Of a DNA stretch of 64,000 bases, positions 41,306 to 51,156 are shown in pieces; positions within the stretch are counted from its first letter, which is position 1; each line of letters begins with the position of its first letter. The notes below the pieces were generated by a model. The model was not told where the DNA came from, made no database searches, and saw only the letters and a list, made by a program, of their open reading frames with translations. The stretch covers positions 1 through 64,000 of the forward strand of contig CALUTY010000006.1 in NCBI GenBank assembly GCA_944323825.1, given 5' to 3'. The DNA is from an uncultured Bacteroidales bacterium. GTDB lineage: Bacteria; Bacteroidota; Bacteroidia; Bacteroidales; UBA932. The position numbers were made by a program, and so were the translations under genes.

Positions 41306-42697
41306 ATGAAAAAGAATATGCCGATATTGCAGACTTTGGCCATGACCATCGGATGGGCCATGGCAGGAACCGTGCCTACTTCCTGTGACAACGGGAATCT
41401 GGAGGACATATATAAGGGCAGCGCCTCCGGGGAATATGTGTCTGACATCAACTGGACAGAAGCTGCAGACCTGAGTACGGAAACCTATATAAAATATTTC
41501 TATGAAAATGCCGGCGGCCGTGACACTTTCGGAGGCAGCATCTGGTGGGAGAAGCCGAATACCCCGCAGACAGGTGAGCCGTCAAGTGCCGACGGGGTCG
41601 GAGGATGGTCGCAGGGCCATGCTTTGGACATAGTGACGGACTGTTATATACGCCATTCAGATGATCCGGAGTATCAGACTTATCTGTATGAAAATATAAT
41701 GAAGCCGTTCCTTCCTGCCTTTGACGAGTGGAACCGGACCTGCGGTTATGGCGGGGATGATTTCTGGAACAATTTCTATGATGACATGGAATGGATGGCC
41801 CTTGCCAGCCTCAGAGTCTATGAACTTACCGGAGACCAGGACTATTATGATGCCCTGATGAAGATGTGGAACCATATAAAGGGAGCGAAGAATGATTATA
41901 AGGGTGCAGGAGGTATGGCATGGAAAACTGACCTTCCGGCTTCCCGGATGTCATGTTCCAACGGTCCCGGATGCCTGCTTGCAATGAAGCTTTATCAGCT
42001 GACCGTCACTGAAGCCAAGGAAGGCTGGGAAGAGCAGGCGGCATATTATCTGAATTTTGCCAAGGAGGTGTACAGCTGGATGACCGCTTATCTCTGCGAC
42101 ACATCCACAGGACAGGTGTATGACAACCTCGGCATCAATGACGACGGTACGATAGGAACTCCGGATCAGGTGGCGCTTTCTTATAACCAGGGCACATTCA
42201 TGGCTTCCGCCCTTGCCCTGTACAATGCCACCGGGGAAGATGAATATCTGCGCAATGCAATATCATTCGCTTCATATCAGGTGAACCGCAAGATGGACTC
42301 CAATTATCCGGTGTTCAGCGGTGAGGGCAATTCCGGCGACAACCTGCTGTTCCGTGGAATTTTTGTCCGTTATTTTCTCGACATGCTGAAGCAGCCGGTC
42401 AATGACATATATACGGAAAGTACAAAGAATAAATTCATTACGGCTTTGAGAAGCTGCTCGGATGTAGTATGGGAACTGGCTCATCCTGAAGGCTGGTATG
42501 TCTGGGAATACGACTGGGCGGCAGCCCCTGAGTTCGGCAACAGGAACGACAATCCTGACCGTCTTACCATAGAGCTCAATGCGGAGGTTCCCGGGGCCAC
42601 TCTGATTGAAATCCGTGCCCGCTATGAGGACTGGGTTGCCGGCAAGGACAGTGAAAAGCCCAACTGGACAGGCCCGGACTTCAATGCCGGAAAATAG
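41306..42697 (+). CDS. GH76 endo-alpha-1,6-mannanase lipoprotein
   Basis: A 463-residue protein with a lipoprotein-type signal (VPTSC). The (alpha/alpha)6 catalytic domain has the GH76 Asp-Asp pair in FYDDMEWMALASLRVYELTG (about residues 158-159), GGMAWK near 205, SCSNGPGCLLAMKLY near 215, and SYNQGTFMASALALY near 293. GH76 enzymes cut the alpha-1,6-mannan backbone of yeast mannan. A surface-anchored GH76 beside SusCD matches the known strategy of releasing mannan fragments outside the cell for import. It starts 19 nt after the SusE-like gene. Confidence 0.93.
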   Translation: MKKNMPILQTLAMTIGWAMAGTVPTSCDNGNLEDIYKGSASGEYVSDINWTEAADLSTETYIKYFYENAGGRDTFGGSIWWEKPNTPQTGEPSSADGVGGWSQGHALDIVTDCYIRHSDDPEYQTYLYENIMKPFLPAFDEWNRTCGYGGDDFWNNFYDDMEWMALASLRVYELTGDQDYYDALMKMWNHIKGAKNDYKGAGGMAWKTDLPASRMSCSNGPGCLLAMKLYQLTVTEAKEGWEEQAAYYLNFAKEVYSWMTAYLCDTSTGQVYDNLGINDDGTIGTPDQVALSYNQGTFMASALALYNATGEDEYLRNAISFASYQVNRKMDSNYPVFSGEGNSGDNLLFRGIFVRYFLDMLKQPVNDIYTESTKNKFITALRSCSDVVWELAHPEGWYVWEYDWAAAPEFGNRNDNPDRLTIELNAEVPGATLIEIRARYEDWVAGKDSEKPNWTGPDFNAGK

Positions 42698-42718
42698 TTT
42701 CACCATGAAAAGACAAGA

Positions 42719-45700
42719 ATGATGATAAATCTGAAAAGAAACATATGCCTTCTGGCCGTTTCGGCTGCATTCCTCCCCGGCTTTCAGGTTCAGGGTGCGG
42801 CAGAGGCAGCCGAAGTCCGGTCCGCCGTCGTGCAGAGCAGCAAGGTGACAGTGACGGGAACCGTGCTTGACGAGAAGACGAAGGAGCCGCTCATCGGCGT
42901 CGCAGTCATTGTGAAAGGAGTTAAGAATACCGCGGCGATTACTGACCTGGACGGAAAATTTTCCATCGGGCTGCCTTATGCGGAAGCTCCGCTCATTTTT
43001 TCATATCTCGGCTATCAGCCGCAGGAAATAATCCCTGGCGACAGGAGCAATCTCACCGTGCTGCTTGTCGAGGATACTCAGGCCCTGCAGGAAGTCGTCG
43101 TTGTGGGCTATACCACCCAGCGGAAAGAGACGATGATCGGTTCGGTCGCCACCATCACCACAAAGGAGCTTACTCAAAGTCCGGCTGCCAACATCAACAA
43201 TGCCCTTGCCGGCCGGCTTCCGGGACTCATCGTCAACCAGTACGCAGGAGGTGAACCGGGAGTGGACCAGAGTGAAATCTTCATCAGGGGAAAGGCCACA
43301 TACGGTGATCAGAGTGCAATAGTCATAGTGGACGGCATAGAAAGGGACATGTCATATCTGGCTCCGGATGAAATAGAGACCTTTACCATCCTGAAAGATG
43401 CTTCAGCCACGGCTGCGTACGGCATCAGGGGAGCCAACGGCGTCATAGTCATCACCACCAAGCGAGGAAAGGCTGCGGAGAAGGCCACCGTCAATCTGAA
43501 GGCTTCGGTCGGAATCAACCAGCCTATAGGCTTCCCGGAATATCTGGGTTCTGCGGACTATGCCACACTCTATAATGAGGCAAGAATGAACGATGCCCTG
43601 ATGACCGGGGCCGATGTGAGCACGCTGAACCTGTTCTCTCAGCAGGCGATAGACAATTTCCGCATTGCCAAGGGGGACAATTCCGACGGCCTTGGCTACA
43701 ACTGGGATTATTATGACTTCGCATTCAAGCCGGGTCTGCAGGAAGATGTGAGCCTGTCCGTGCGCGGAGGTACGGACAAGGTGCGCTATTATGTGCTGGC
43801 GAATTTTTTCTCCCAGGGAGGAAACTATAAATATTCCGATGCCGGCCCTTATAATTCCCAGTCGCGCTTTACCCGTTATAACTTCCGTTCAAATGTCGAC
43901 ATTGACATAAGCAAATGGCTCACCGCGAGGCTTGACATCGGTGCCCGCATCACAAACCGTAATGCACCCGGCACCACAGCCGGCCGTCTTATGACGATAT
44001 GCGCCACACAGCCGCCGTATCTGCCTATTCTCGTGGAAGAGAATTCACATCCGCAGAATGAGGAATATATCCGCCAGAATCCACTCGGCATGCTCTACGG
44101 GGACAATGTGTACAGGTTCAACATTCTCGGTGAACTCAGCCGCACAGGCTACCTGAACGAGAAGAACACATATCTGAACGGCAGTTTTTCGATGAACCTT
44201 GACATGGGGTTCCTGACAGAAGGCTTGAGTGCGGATGTGATGTTCTCGTATGACGCCTCCGAGGGGCGGTGGATCAACCGCAAGCTGGACACCTATAAGG
44301 ACGGTTACCGGGAATATCCTATGTATGCCACGTTCATGCCTGTGAACGGCTCTGATGTCTATATGAACGGAGGCCATTACACCGGGGCATACAAGACAGG
44401 CAACAAATATGAGATAGACCAGACATTGGGCAACGGATTCACCCATAATGCTTCCGACGGGCGTACATATTTCCAGGTGCGTCTTGACTATCACAGGGTG
44501 TTCAATGACCGCCATGAGGTGACTGCCATGCTGCTCGCCAACCGCAGCAACCGCACGGTCAACAATGAAATCGCATACCACAGTCAGGGACTCACCGGCC
44601 GTCTGGCGTATTATTACGGTGGCAAATATCTTCTGGAGTTCAATTTCGGCTATAACGGCTCCGAAAACTTTGCTCCGGGAAAAAGATACGGCTTCTTCCC
44701 TGCCGGTTCAATAGGCTGGGTCATATCGGACGAAGATTTTGTCAGATACAATGCGTCCTGGATCAACTTCCTGAAGGTAAGGCTTTCGTACGGACTTGTC
44801 GGAAGCGATGCAGTCAGCTCCCGTTTCCCATATCTTGCATTCTATGGAAGCGGGGACGGCTATGATTTCGGCAATAATTTCGGTACCAATATAGGCGGCA
44901 CTTCCGAAGGCAATCTGGCCAATGAGAACCTCACATGGGAAAAGGCAAGGAAGCTCAATGTCGGACTCGACTTCACGACCTTGGGAGAACGGCTGGCCCT
45001 GAATGTCGACTTTTTCCATGAATACCGCTATGACATCATCACGGACATGACCTCTGAAGGGATAATGGGCTATCCTGATGTCGTCGGCAAGGATGCCGCC
45101 CTGCAGAATCTCGGCATTGTCACCAACCGCGGTGTGGATGTGGAGCTGAGCTGGAGCGACAGGATAGGAAAGAATTTCCGCTATTATATCCGGCCGAACC
45201 TGACATTTGCCCGCAACAGGTTGGAATACAAGGCTGAAGTCGCCAGGAACAATCCTTGGAGACAGGAGACGGGAAAGCGTCTCTATGAAAACTTCGTCTA
45301 TGTGTTCGACCATTTCGTTGCTGACCAGGCCGAGGCTGACCGCCTGAACGAAATCGGCTACCAGCCGTGGGGAACGCTCATTCCGGGAGATGTGGTCTAT
45401 AAGGATCTTGACCGCAATGGCGTAATCAATGATGATGACCGTGCTGCCATGGGAAATCCGCGCAGCCCGGAAATAATGTTCGGCATCCCTGTCGGCTTCC
45501 AGTGGAAGAACCTGGATTTCAGTCTTCTTCTTCAAGGAGCCACCAGCACTTCAATCCTGCTGAACGGGGCTGCGGTGTATGACTTCCCCCAGTTTGACCA
45601 GGACAAGATAGGCAAGGTGAAGGTGATGCATCTTCAGCGCTGGACACCTGAAACAGCCTCTACGGCAAAATATCCGGCCCTGCATTACGGAACTCATGAC

Positions 45701-45967
45701 AACAACAAGAATTCCAACAGCAGCCTGTTCCTCTATGACGCATCATACCTTCGTCTGAAGAATGTGGAGATAGGCTACAGCCTGCCGCAGAAATGGATGC
45801 AGAAGATGAAGATGCAGCAGGCGAGGATATATTTCCAGGCCTTGAATCTCCTTACCTTTGACAAGCTTGAAGATGTGGACATAGACCCGGAGACCAAGTC
45901 TGGGGACGGCGCGTCGTGGTATCCTATCCAGAAAGTTTTCAATTTCGGCATTGACATCACATTCTAA
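42719..45967 (+). CDS. SusC-family TonB-dependent transporter (pair 2)
   Basis: A 1082-residue outer-membrane transporter: signal peptide, carboxypeptidase-like domain (VTGTVLDEKTKEPLIGVAV near 41), plug with LQEVVVVGYTTQRKETMIGS near 123, and a beta-barrel ending FNFGIDITF. A second Met follows the first immediately (42722). It is paired with the SusD encoded 7 nt downstream and adjacent to surface GH76, so an alpha-mannan oligosaccharide is the expected cargo. No STN domain, consistent with control by the HTCS upstream. Confidence 0.95.
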   Translation: MMINLKRNICLLAVSAAFLPGFQVQGAAEAAEVRSAVVQSSKVTVTGTVLDEKTKEPLIGVAVIVKGVKNTAAITDLDGKFSIGLPYAEAPLIFSYLGYQPQEIIPGDRSNLTVLLVEDTQALQEVVVVGYTTQRKETMIGSVATITTKELTQSPAANINNALAGRLPGLIVNQYAGGEPGVDQSEIFIRGKATYGDQSAIVIVDGIERDMSYLAPDEIETFTILKDASATAAYGIRGANGVIVITTKRGKAAEKATVNLKASVGINQPIGFPEYLGSADYATLYNEARMNDALMTGADVSTLNLFSQQAIDNFRIAKGDNSDGLGYNWDYYDFAFKPGLQEDVSLSVRGGTDKVRYYVLANFFSQGGNYKYSDAGPYNSQSRFTRYNFRSNVDIDISKWLTARLDIGARITNRNAPGTTAGRLMTICATQPPYLPILVEENSHPQNEEYIRQNPLGMLYGDNVYRFNILGELSRTGYLNEKNTYLNGSFSMNLDMGFLTEGLSADVMFSYDASEGRWINRKLDTYKDGYREYPMYATFMPVNGSDVYMNGGHYTGAYKTGNKYEIDQTLGNGFTHNASDGRTYFQVRLDYHRVFNDRHEVTAMLLANRSNRTVNNEIAYHSQGLTGRLAYYYGGKYLLEFNFGYNGSENFAPGKRYGFFPAGSIGWVISDEDFVRYNASWINFLKVRLSYGLVGSDAVSSRFPYLAFYGSGDGYDFGNNFGTNIGGTSEGNLANENLTWEKARKLNVGLDFTTLGERLALNVDFFHEYRYDIITDMTSEGIMGYPDVVGKDAALQNLGIVTNRGVDVELSWSDRIGKNFRYYIRPNLTFARNRLEYKAEVARNNPWRQETGKRLYENFVYVFDHFVADQAEADRLNEIGYQPWGTLIPGDVVYKDLDRNGVINDDDRAAMGNPRSPEIMFGIPVGFQWKNLDFSLLLQGATSTSILLNGAAVYDFPQFDQDKIGKVKVMHLQRWTPETASTAKYPALHYGTHDNNKNSNSSLFLYDASYLRLKNVEIGYSLPQKWMQKMKMQQARIYFQALNLLTFDKLEDVDIDPETKSGDGASWYPIQKVFNFGIDITF

Positions 45968-45973
45968 ATACCA

Positions 45974-47905
45974 ATGAAAATGAATTTCAGACATATAATG
46001 ACAATCATCTTTCTGCTGCCGGCATTGTCTCTTGTCTCCTGCAATGACTTTCTGGACAGGGAAGATGACGACAACATCACCGAGGCTGAGGCCTTTTCCC
46101 GTTATGAAAAGGTAAACGAGATGGTCTCGGACGTATATGCCGCTGCCAAAAGGGCTGACCGTCCGCTGGTGTTTTTCGAACATTTCAGCAACAGTGCGAT
46201 TACGGATGAATGCGAAGGCACAAATGTGGAGGGCAACATTACCAATAATTTCAACAACGGTGCGTGGAATTCCAATTCTCTTCCGGGCAGCTGCGGACAG
46301 TATTGGGAAAACCTGTATGAAGGGATACGGAAGGCCAATCTCATCATAGAGAATGTGGAGAAATACAATACTCCGGACAATCCGCAGCAGGACGGAGACC
46401 TCCGCAACCGTATAGGGGAAATGTATTTCATGCGCGGATATTTCCATTATCTTCTGATGCGCATGTATGGCGAGGCCCCGTATATCGACAGGGTCATTAA
46501 GGCCGGAGACGACATGAACTTCAAGAAAGAGTCCGTGCACTCCATGGCGGAGAAGATAGTTGCGGATGCCGAGACTGCATACGGAATGGTGCCGGGCAAA
46601 TATGTCAAGACTTCCGAGAATTTCGGCCGTGTGGACAAAGGCGCCTGTCTCGGTCTTGTCGCCGTCACAAGGTGGATTGCGGCAACTCCGCTCTGGAACG
46701 GGGCTGCACAGTATGGCTATACACAGCAGCGGGTGTATGAAAGCGAATACTCATACGACCAGGAGCGCTGGAGACGGGCCAAGGATGCTGCCAAGGCCGT
46801 CCTTGACTTTGAGGTCGGAGGTACGAAACGCTATTCTCTGTACATGGAGCACGGCGCAGATGATTTCCTTGACCCGGCAGGCGGCAATCTGAATGACAGC
46901 CGTGTGTATGCCAGGCTTTGGGACATGTTCTACGATATGGATGCCTTTGCCAATGAATATGTCTTCTTCATGACGAAAAGCAAGGACCAGGCATGGCAGG
47001 GGGACATATATCCGCCGAGCCGGGAAGGCAGTTCCCGTCAGCAGCCAGTACAGGAACAGGTGGATGAATATGAGTTCATAGTAGGGGATTATGGGTATCC
47101 TGTATATTCGGCCGAAGCGCGTAAAGGCGGATATGATGATTCCAATCCGTATGCGAAAGGGACCAGGGACCCGCGCTTCTACAGGGACATCATATATCAT
47201 GGTTGCCCGTACCGTAACAACAACAATGAGCAGAAGACTCTCAATACGGCAAGCGGCTCTGACATGATAGGGGCAACCAATGCCACCACCACCGGATATT
47301 ATCTCCGCAAATTCCAGCAGGAGTCATGGAACAAGTCCGGCAACTTCAGCATCAATGCCCCTGCCATCTGGAGGCTTCCGGAATTCATCTACATCTATGC
47401 CGAGGCATGCAATGAACTGGGAGAGAATCTTCAGGAAGCCTATGACCTTGTCAATGAGGTGCGTGCCCGTTCGTTCATGAAGCCTATGCCTCCTGAGGTG
47501 ATGACAGACAAGGATCTGATGCGCGAGTATATCCAGCGTGAGCGCCGGGTGGAACTCTTCTACGAAGGCAAGCGGATGTGGACATGCCGTCTGTATCTGG
47601 AGCCTACAAGCTCGGCTGAACTTGCCAAGGAAAGCATCTGGCAGGCCAGTGGCAGTGACAATTCAAGCCGCACGCAGGCATATTGGGCCGCAAACAACGG
47701 GGCTCTTCCGCGCTGTCAGAGGATGATCAACGGCATGAGGCCTGTGCAGGATGCCAACGGTCCGATTGAAGTGGACGGCGTACGGTACAGGATGGAACGG
47801 TTCTGTGTGGAGACCCGTACCTTTGGCATACAGCATTACCTTTTCCCGATCAGGCAGAGCGAGCTTCAGAAGACACCGTCGCTTGTGCAGAATCCGGGGT
47901 GGTAG
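45974..47905 (+). CDS. SusD/RagB-family lipoprotein (pair 2)
   Basis: A 643-residue lipoprotein (lipobox LVSCN, then DFLDRE, a typical SusD start). It contains IGEMYFMRGYFHYLLMRMYGEAPY near 138, WRLPEFIYIYAEACNELG near 472, and YIQRERRVELFYEGKRMWTCRLY near 518, typical of the family, and ends with PSLVQNPGW. It is longer than average SusD (about 550), with insertions in the C-terminal half. Lid protein for the SusC encoded just upstream. Confidence 0.95.
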   Translation: MKMNFRHIMTIIFLLPALSLVSCNDFLDREDDDNITEAEAFSRYEKVNEMVSDVYAAAKRADRPLVFFEHFSNSAITDECEGTNVEGNITNNFNNGAWNSNSLPGSCGQYWENLYEGIRKANLIIENVEKYNTPDNPQQDGDLRNRIGEMYFMRGYFHYLLMRMYGEAPYIDRVIKAGDDMNFKKESVHSMAEKIVADAETAYGMVPGKYVKTSENFGRVDKGACLGLVAVTRWIAATPLWNGAAQYGYTQQRVYESEYSYDQERWRRAKDAAKAVLDFEVGGTKRYSLYMEHGADDFLDPAGGNLNDSRVYARLWDMFYDMDAFANEYVFFMTKSKDQAWQGDIYPPSREGSSRQQPVQEQVDEYEFIVGDYGYPVYSAEARKGGYDDSNPYAKGTRDPRFYRDIIYHGCPYRNNNNEQKTLNTASGSDMIGATNATTTGYYLRKFQQESWNKSGNFSINAPAIWRLPEFIYIYAEACNELGENLQEAYDLVNEVRARSFMKPMPPEVMTDKDLMREYIQRERRVELFYEGKRMWTCRLYLEPTSSAELAKESIWQASGSDNSSRTQAYWAANNGALPRCQRMINGMRPVQDANGPIEVDGVRYRMERFCVETRTFGIQHYLFPIRQSELQKTPSLVQNPGW

Positions 47906-47943
47906 GCCGTGAGTTTCAATTTTAATCAAATTGCGTCAGCTAT

Positions 47944-49524
47944 ATGAAAAAATACATATCAAGAAATCTTTCACTTTTCACCGCCTTTCTGATGGCTTCT
48001 TCTTCGCTTGCCGTCCTTTCGGGATGTGAGGAGAAAACGGAGCCAGAGTCCGCCGGGGATCTCTATGAGTTGATAGTCAACAAGCCTGTTGTCCGTATCG
48101 GTCAGAATGAGGAAGTGACAGTGGACATAATTCTCGGCAACGGCAATTATTCGGTGAAGAGCTACGATACGGACATAGCGGAAGCCGTAGTGTCCGGGGA
48201 GCAGATAACCATTAAAAGCGGTTCCTCAAATGGTGCCACTACTGTCGAAGTCACTGACGGGGAAGGCGTTTGTGCTGACATTTCAGTGAATGTCGGTCTC
48301 TTTGACCTGAAATTGAGCCAGACGGAACTTTCCATGGAGCCGGGAGACAGCAGGCAGCTTGAAGTCAGCATGGGCAATTTTTCCAGCAATGACGAACTTT
48401 CCATTGAAGTGGCTGACGGGACAGTGGTGAGCATTGAGAATACAGACCCTCTCAGGCCTTATTATACCGTCACGGCATTGAGACGCGGCCACACTTCCAT
48501 CACATTCATGGACAGGAAAGGCAAGTCCGCCGTGGTGGATATCACTGTCAACCCGTACACCCTTGAAGTCTCTGCCGTCAATCCGAAGGTGGGTGTGGAC
48601 AACAAGCTGACAGTCTATGTCGTGTCCGGCAACGGAGGCTATGAAATGGTCAGCGGCGACGGGAGCATTCTTGCCGTAGAGCCCGTCTCCGGTAATGAAA
48701 CTGCATTCCGTCTTGTCGGGTTGAGCGAGGGAACCGCTACGGTGACTGTTGCCGATGATGCAGGGCAGAAGATAGAATTCCCTGTTACCGTAGTGCTTGC
48801 GGACAAGTCCGCCGACCTCGGCAGCGGCAATTATTTTTCCGTGCCTTTTGAAATGCATGACGGTACCGTTGATGAAACCATGAACGGCCTGAATTCCATT
48901 ACATTTGAAGCCCGTGTCAATATTGCCTCCCTGAATGGAGATGACAACGGTAATGCAAGGATCAATACCGTTATGGGAGTTGAAAAGATCTTCCTTCTTC
49001 GCGTGGATGTGCATAGGAATGCTTCCGACACGGGAAAGCGTTATCTCCAGCTTTCTGCCGATGACAAGGGCGGTATCCGTTATGAGGGCTCCACAGAGAT
49101 TCAGACAGGGCAGTGGTACAATGTCGCGGTGGTTCTGGACGGCAGCAAGAGCGGATCTGAAAGGATATCCCTCTATGTGAACGGCGTGAAAGAGACTCTT
49201 CAGCTTCAGGACGGTACCCCTGATGACCTGAACAATGTGGACCTGACTTCAAATTTCTATATCGGACGCTCTGACGGCCGGCGGCATCTGAACGGTTCAG
49301 TGACATACGCCCGTATCTGGACCAGAGCCTTGACGGATCAGGAGATAGCTGACAACAGCGGCAAGATCCTGACTTCAGACATGGACGGCCTCGCCGCCAA
49401 CTGGATATTCACCAATGTCAACGACTCCGCATCATCCTTTGCCTCCATCACAGGCAACAGCTTTGAGGCGGAAGCCGGCTCCGCTGTCACTGCGTGGACA
49501 GCTGACCCTGTCCTCTCCGAGTGA
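47944..49524 (+). CDS. Surface lipoprotein with Ig-like repeats and LamG-like domain, paralogue of 38059
   Basis: A 526-residue lipoprotein (lipobox VLSGC). Three Ig-like repeats carry the same signature as the 38059 protein (LGNGNYSVK, a degenerate MGNFSSND, SGNGGYEMV). They are followed from about residue 300 by a LamG/concanavalin-like domain (GQWYNVAVVLDGSKSGSERISLYVNGVK, FYIGRSDGRRHLNGSVTYARIWTRAL). It is the last gene of the mannan PUL and ends 42 nt before a strong terminator. Likely a mannan-binding surface protein; no catalytic residues are evident. Confidence 0.8.
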   Translation: MKKYISRNLSLFTAFLMASSSLAVLSGCEEKTEPESAGDLYELIVNKPVVRIGQNEEVTVDIILGNGNYSVKSYDTDIAEAVVSGEQITIKSGSSNGATTVEVTDGEGVCADISVNVGLFDLKLSQTELSMEPGDSRQLEVSMGNFSSNDELSIEVADGTVVSIENTDPLRPYYTVTALRRGHTSITFMDRKGKSAVVDITVNPYTLEVSAVNPKVGVDNKLTVYVVSGNGGYEMVSGDGSILAVEPVSGNETAFRLVGLSEGTATVTVADDAGQKIEFPVTVVLADKSADLGSGNYFSVPFEMHDGTVDETMNGLNSITFEARVNIASLNGDDNGNARINTVMGVEKIFLLRVDVHRNASDTGKRYLQLSADDKGGIRYEGSTEIQTGQWYNVAVVLDGSKSGSERISLYVNGVKETLQLQDGTPDDLNNVDLTSNFYIGRSDGRRHLNGSVTYARIWTRALTDQEIADNSGKILTSDMDGLAANWIFTNVNDSASSFASITGNSFEAEAGSAVTAWTADPVLSE

Positions 49525-49565
49525 CCTTCCATCAAGGAGTCATTCTTCCGTCGCGGTGTTTTAGC

Positions 49566-49610
49566 AAAGAACCTTGCAATCTCCATTTCCGGAGTATAGC
49601 AAGGTTCTTT
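49566..49610. terminator. Strong terminator at the end of the mannan PUL
   Basis: AAAGAACCTTGC (49566-49577) pairs perfectly with GCAAGGTTCTTT (49599-49610), with an inner CTCC/GGAG helix in the loop and more T after it. It may also serve the convergent DUF4143 gene. Confidence 0.85.
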
Positions 49611-49702
49611 TCTTATTATACATGTCCGTAAAAGCCCCCCCTGCTGTCGTTCCGGCCATAGGGCGAAGCCCGGAGTGGCAGGACCTGTATCATTTATCAC
49701 AC

Positions 49703-51049
49703 TTATTTTATGCCGCTCAAGTCTATTTTGTAGAAGGCTGGGGCGTCATTTTTCTTTTGGAGAAACATTATCATGTATATCGGGGCGTAGGTTACCTTCC
49801 CTTTCACATAAAGATTTTCATTGTTCAATACTATTGCCTCGTCCAGCTCGTATTCCCCGCAATCCATTATGTTTGAAAGGGCGTGGTGCGTTTCATAGTC
49901 TTTTCCGGATTTGACTTCAATAGGGAGGATTTTGCCGCCTGTTTCTATGACGAAATCTATTTCTCCGCGTTTCTTGTTGTTGTAATAGTAAGGTGTCAGG
50001 CTGTGGGCTGTCAGTTCCTGGGCAACGGCGTTTTCATAGATGGAGCCGAAGTTTATGTCCTTGTCACCTTTGATGATGCGCAGCTGGATTCCTTCGGCAT
50101 ATTGGGCGGCAAGCAGGCCGATGTCGCTCTGAAAAAGTTTGAACAGATTCCTTGAACGGGCGAGCAGCAATGGCATTTTGGGCTCTTCCACATTGTAGAC
50201 CGGTATTGCGACTCCGGCGTTTTTAAGCCAGAGGAAACTGTTCCGGAACCTTTCGAATTTTGCATTTTCATTCAGCCGCTTCAGGATGAACCTTTTGTTT
50301 TTTGCATTGAGTTCCGGCGGAATGAGGTCGAATATGTCTTCTATGTACAGTTTGTTGTCCGGATCATACTGCGCGATGTCACGTTTATAGAGCCGTATGA
50401 TATCCTGCTGGATGGCCATTACCTCCTGCAGGTTATTGTTTTCCAAATATTTGCTGACGGCGGCAGGCATACCTCCGGTTACAAGGTATAGCCGGAAGAG
50501 CTCCATCATTTTGGAGTGCAGAAATCCGTCAATCGGAATCCTGTTTTCCCACGAATTACGCAATGCCCCGATGACATTCCCGCTGATGCCGACAGCTGAA
50601 ATGAACTCCTCGAAATCAAGCGGGTACATGTCCACAACTCCCATATATCCGACAGGTTCCGAACGCAGGTCTTTCAGGCTTACTCCCAATAGGGAGCCGC
50701 TGAGGATATAACGGTAGGAGCCTTCGTCAACAAGAAACTTGACTGCAGTCACAATTTCCGGGCATTTCTGCACTTCGTCAAAGAATATCAGCGTTTCTCC
50801 TTTGATGAGCGGGACAGACGTAATGGCAGACAGGCGCAAAAGAATGTCTGCACTTCCCTTGGCGTCCCTGAAGGCTTCAGCCGCCTCCGGATTATCCACA
50901 AAATTGATTTCAATGAAGCTCTTGAATGTTTTCCCGAATTCACGTATGGAAAAGGTCTTGCCTGTCTGTCGTGCGCCTGTGACAAGCAGAGCATTCCGTG
51001 TCGTTTTGTAATAATTGCGGATATAGTTGTCAATCTTGCGTTTAAGCAT
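49703..51049 (-). CDS. AAA_14/DUF4143 ATPase
   Basis: A 448-residue protein with an N-terminal AAA_14 P-loop ATPase: Walker A GARQTGKT near residue 25, Walker B LIFFDEVQKCPE near 87, and sensor region ILSGSLLG near 114. A C-terminal DUF4143 domain follows, with GEIDFVIETGGKILPIEVKSGK near 383, an Asp...Glu-x-Lys arrangement like PD-(D/E)xK nuclease folds. These ATPases are frequent, multi-copy and of unclear role in Bacteroidota. Three direct repeats lie in its leader (51056-51132). A decayed copy of its 5' end lies at 338-384 beside the rRNA operon. Confidence 0.9.
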   Translation of the reverse strand: MLKRKIDNYIRNYYKTTRNALLVTGARQTGKTFSIREFGKTFKSFIEINFVDNPEAAEAFRDAKGSADILLRLSAITSVPLIKGETLIFFDEVQKCPEIVTAVKFLVDEGSYRYILSGSLLGVSLKDLRSEPVGYMGVVDMYPLDFEEFISAVGISGNVIGALRNSWENRIPIDGFLHSKMMELFRLYLVTGGMPAAVSKYLENNNLQEVMAIQQDIIRLYKRDIAQYDPDNKLYIEDIFDLIPPELNAKNKRFILKRLNENAKFERFRNSFLWLKNAGVAIPVYNVEEPKMPLLLARSRNLFKLFQSDIGLLAAQYAEGIQLRIIKGDKDINFGSIYENAVAQELTAHSLTPYYYNNKKRGEIDFVIETGGKILPIEVKSGKDYETHHALSNIMDCGEYELDEAIVLNNENLYVKGKVTYAPIYMIMFLQKKNDAPAFYKIDLSGIK

Positions 51050-51055
51050 AATCCT

Positions 51056-51132
51056 GCCGTTTTTCCAATGCGAAAATATGTCATTTTTGCCACTTTTCCA
51101 AGGAAAATCAGGGCGGTTTTGCCGTTTTTCCA
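51056..51132 (-). repeat. Three phased direct repeats upstream of the DUF4143 gene
   Basis: GCCGTTTTTCCA (51056-51067), GCCACTTTTCCA (51089-51100) and GCCGTTTTTCCA (51121-51132) recur every 33 and 32 bp, three helical turns, on the non-coding side of the start codon. Phasing suggests a repeated operator bound by one protein face. The relic at 338-384 keeps one copy (GCTGTTTTTCCA). Confidence 0.6.
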
Positions 51133-51156
51133 GGAATTCAAATAAAAATTGCAGAA

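Noticed and set aside
51056..51132. CRISPR array
   Set aside because: The three repeats are only 12 bp with about 20-bp AT-rich spacers, lie in a gene leader, and have no cas genes nearby. No CRISPR array was seen anywhere in the window.
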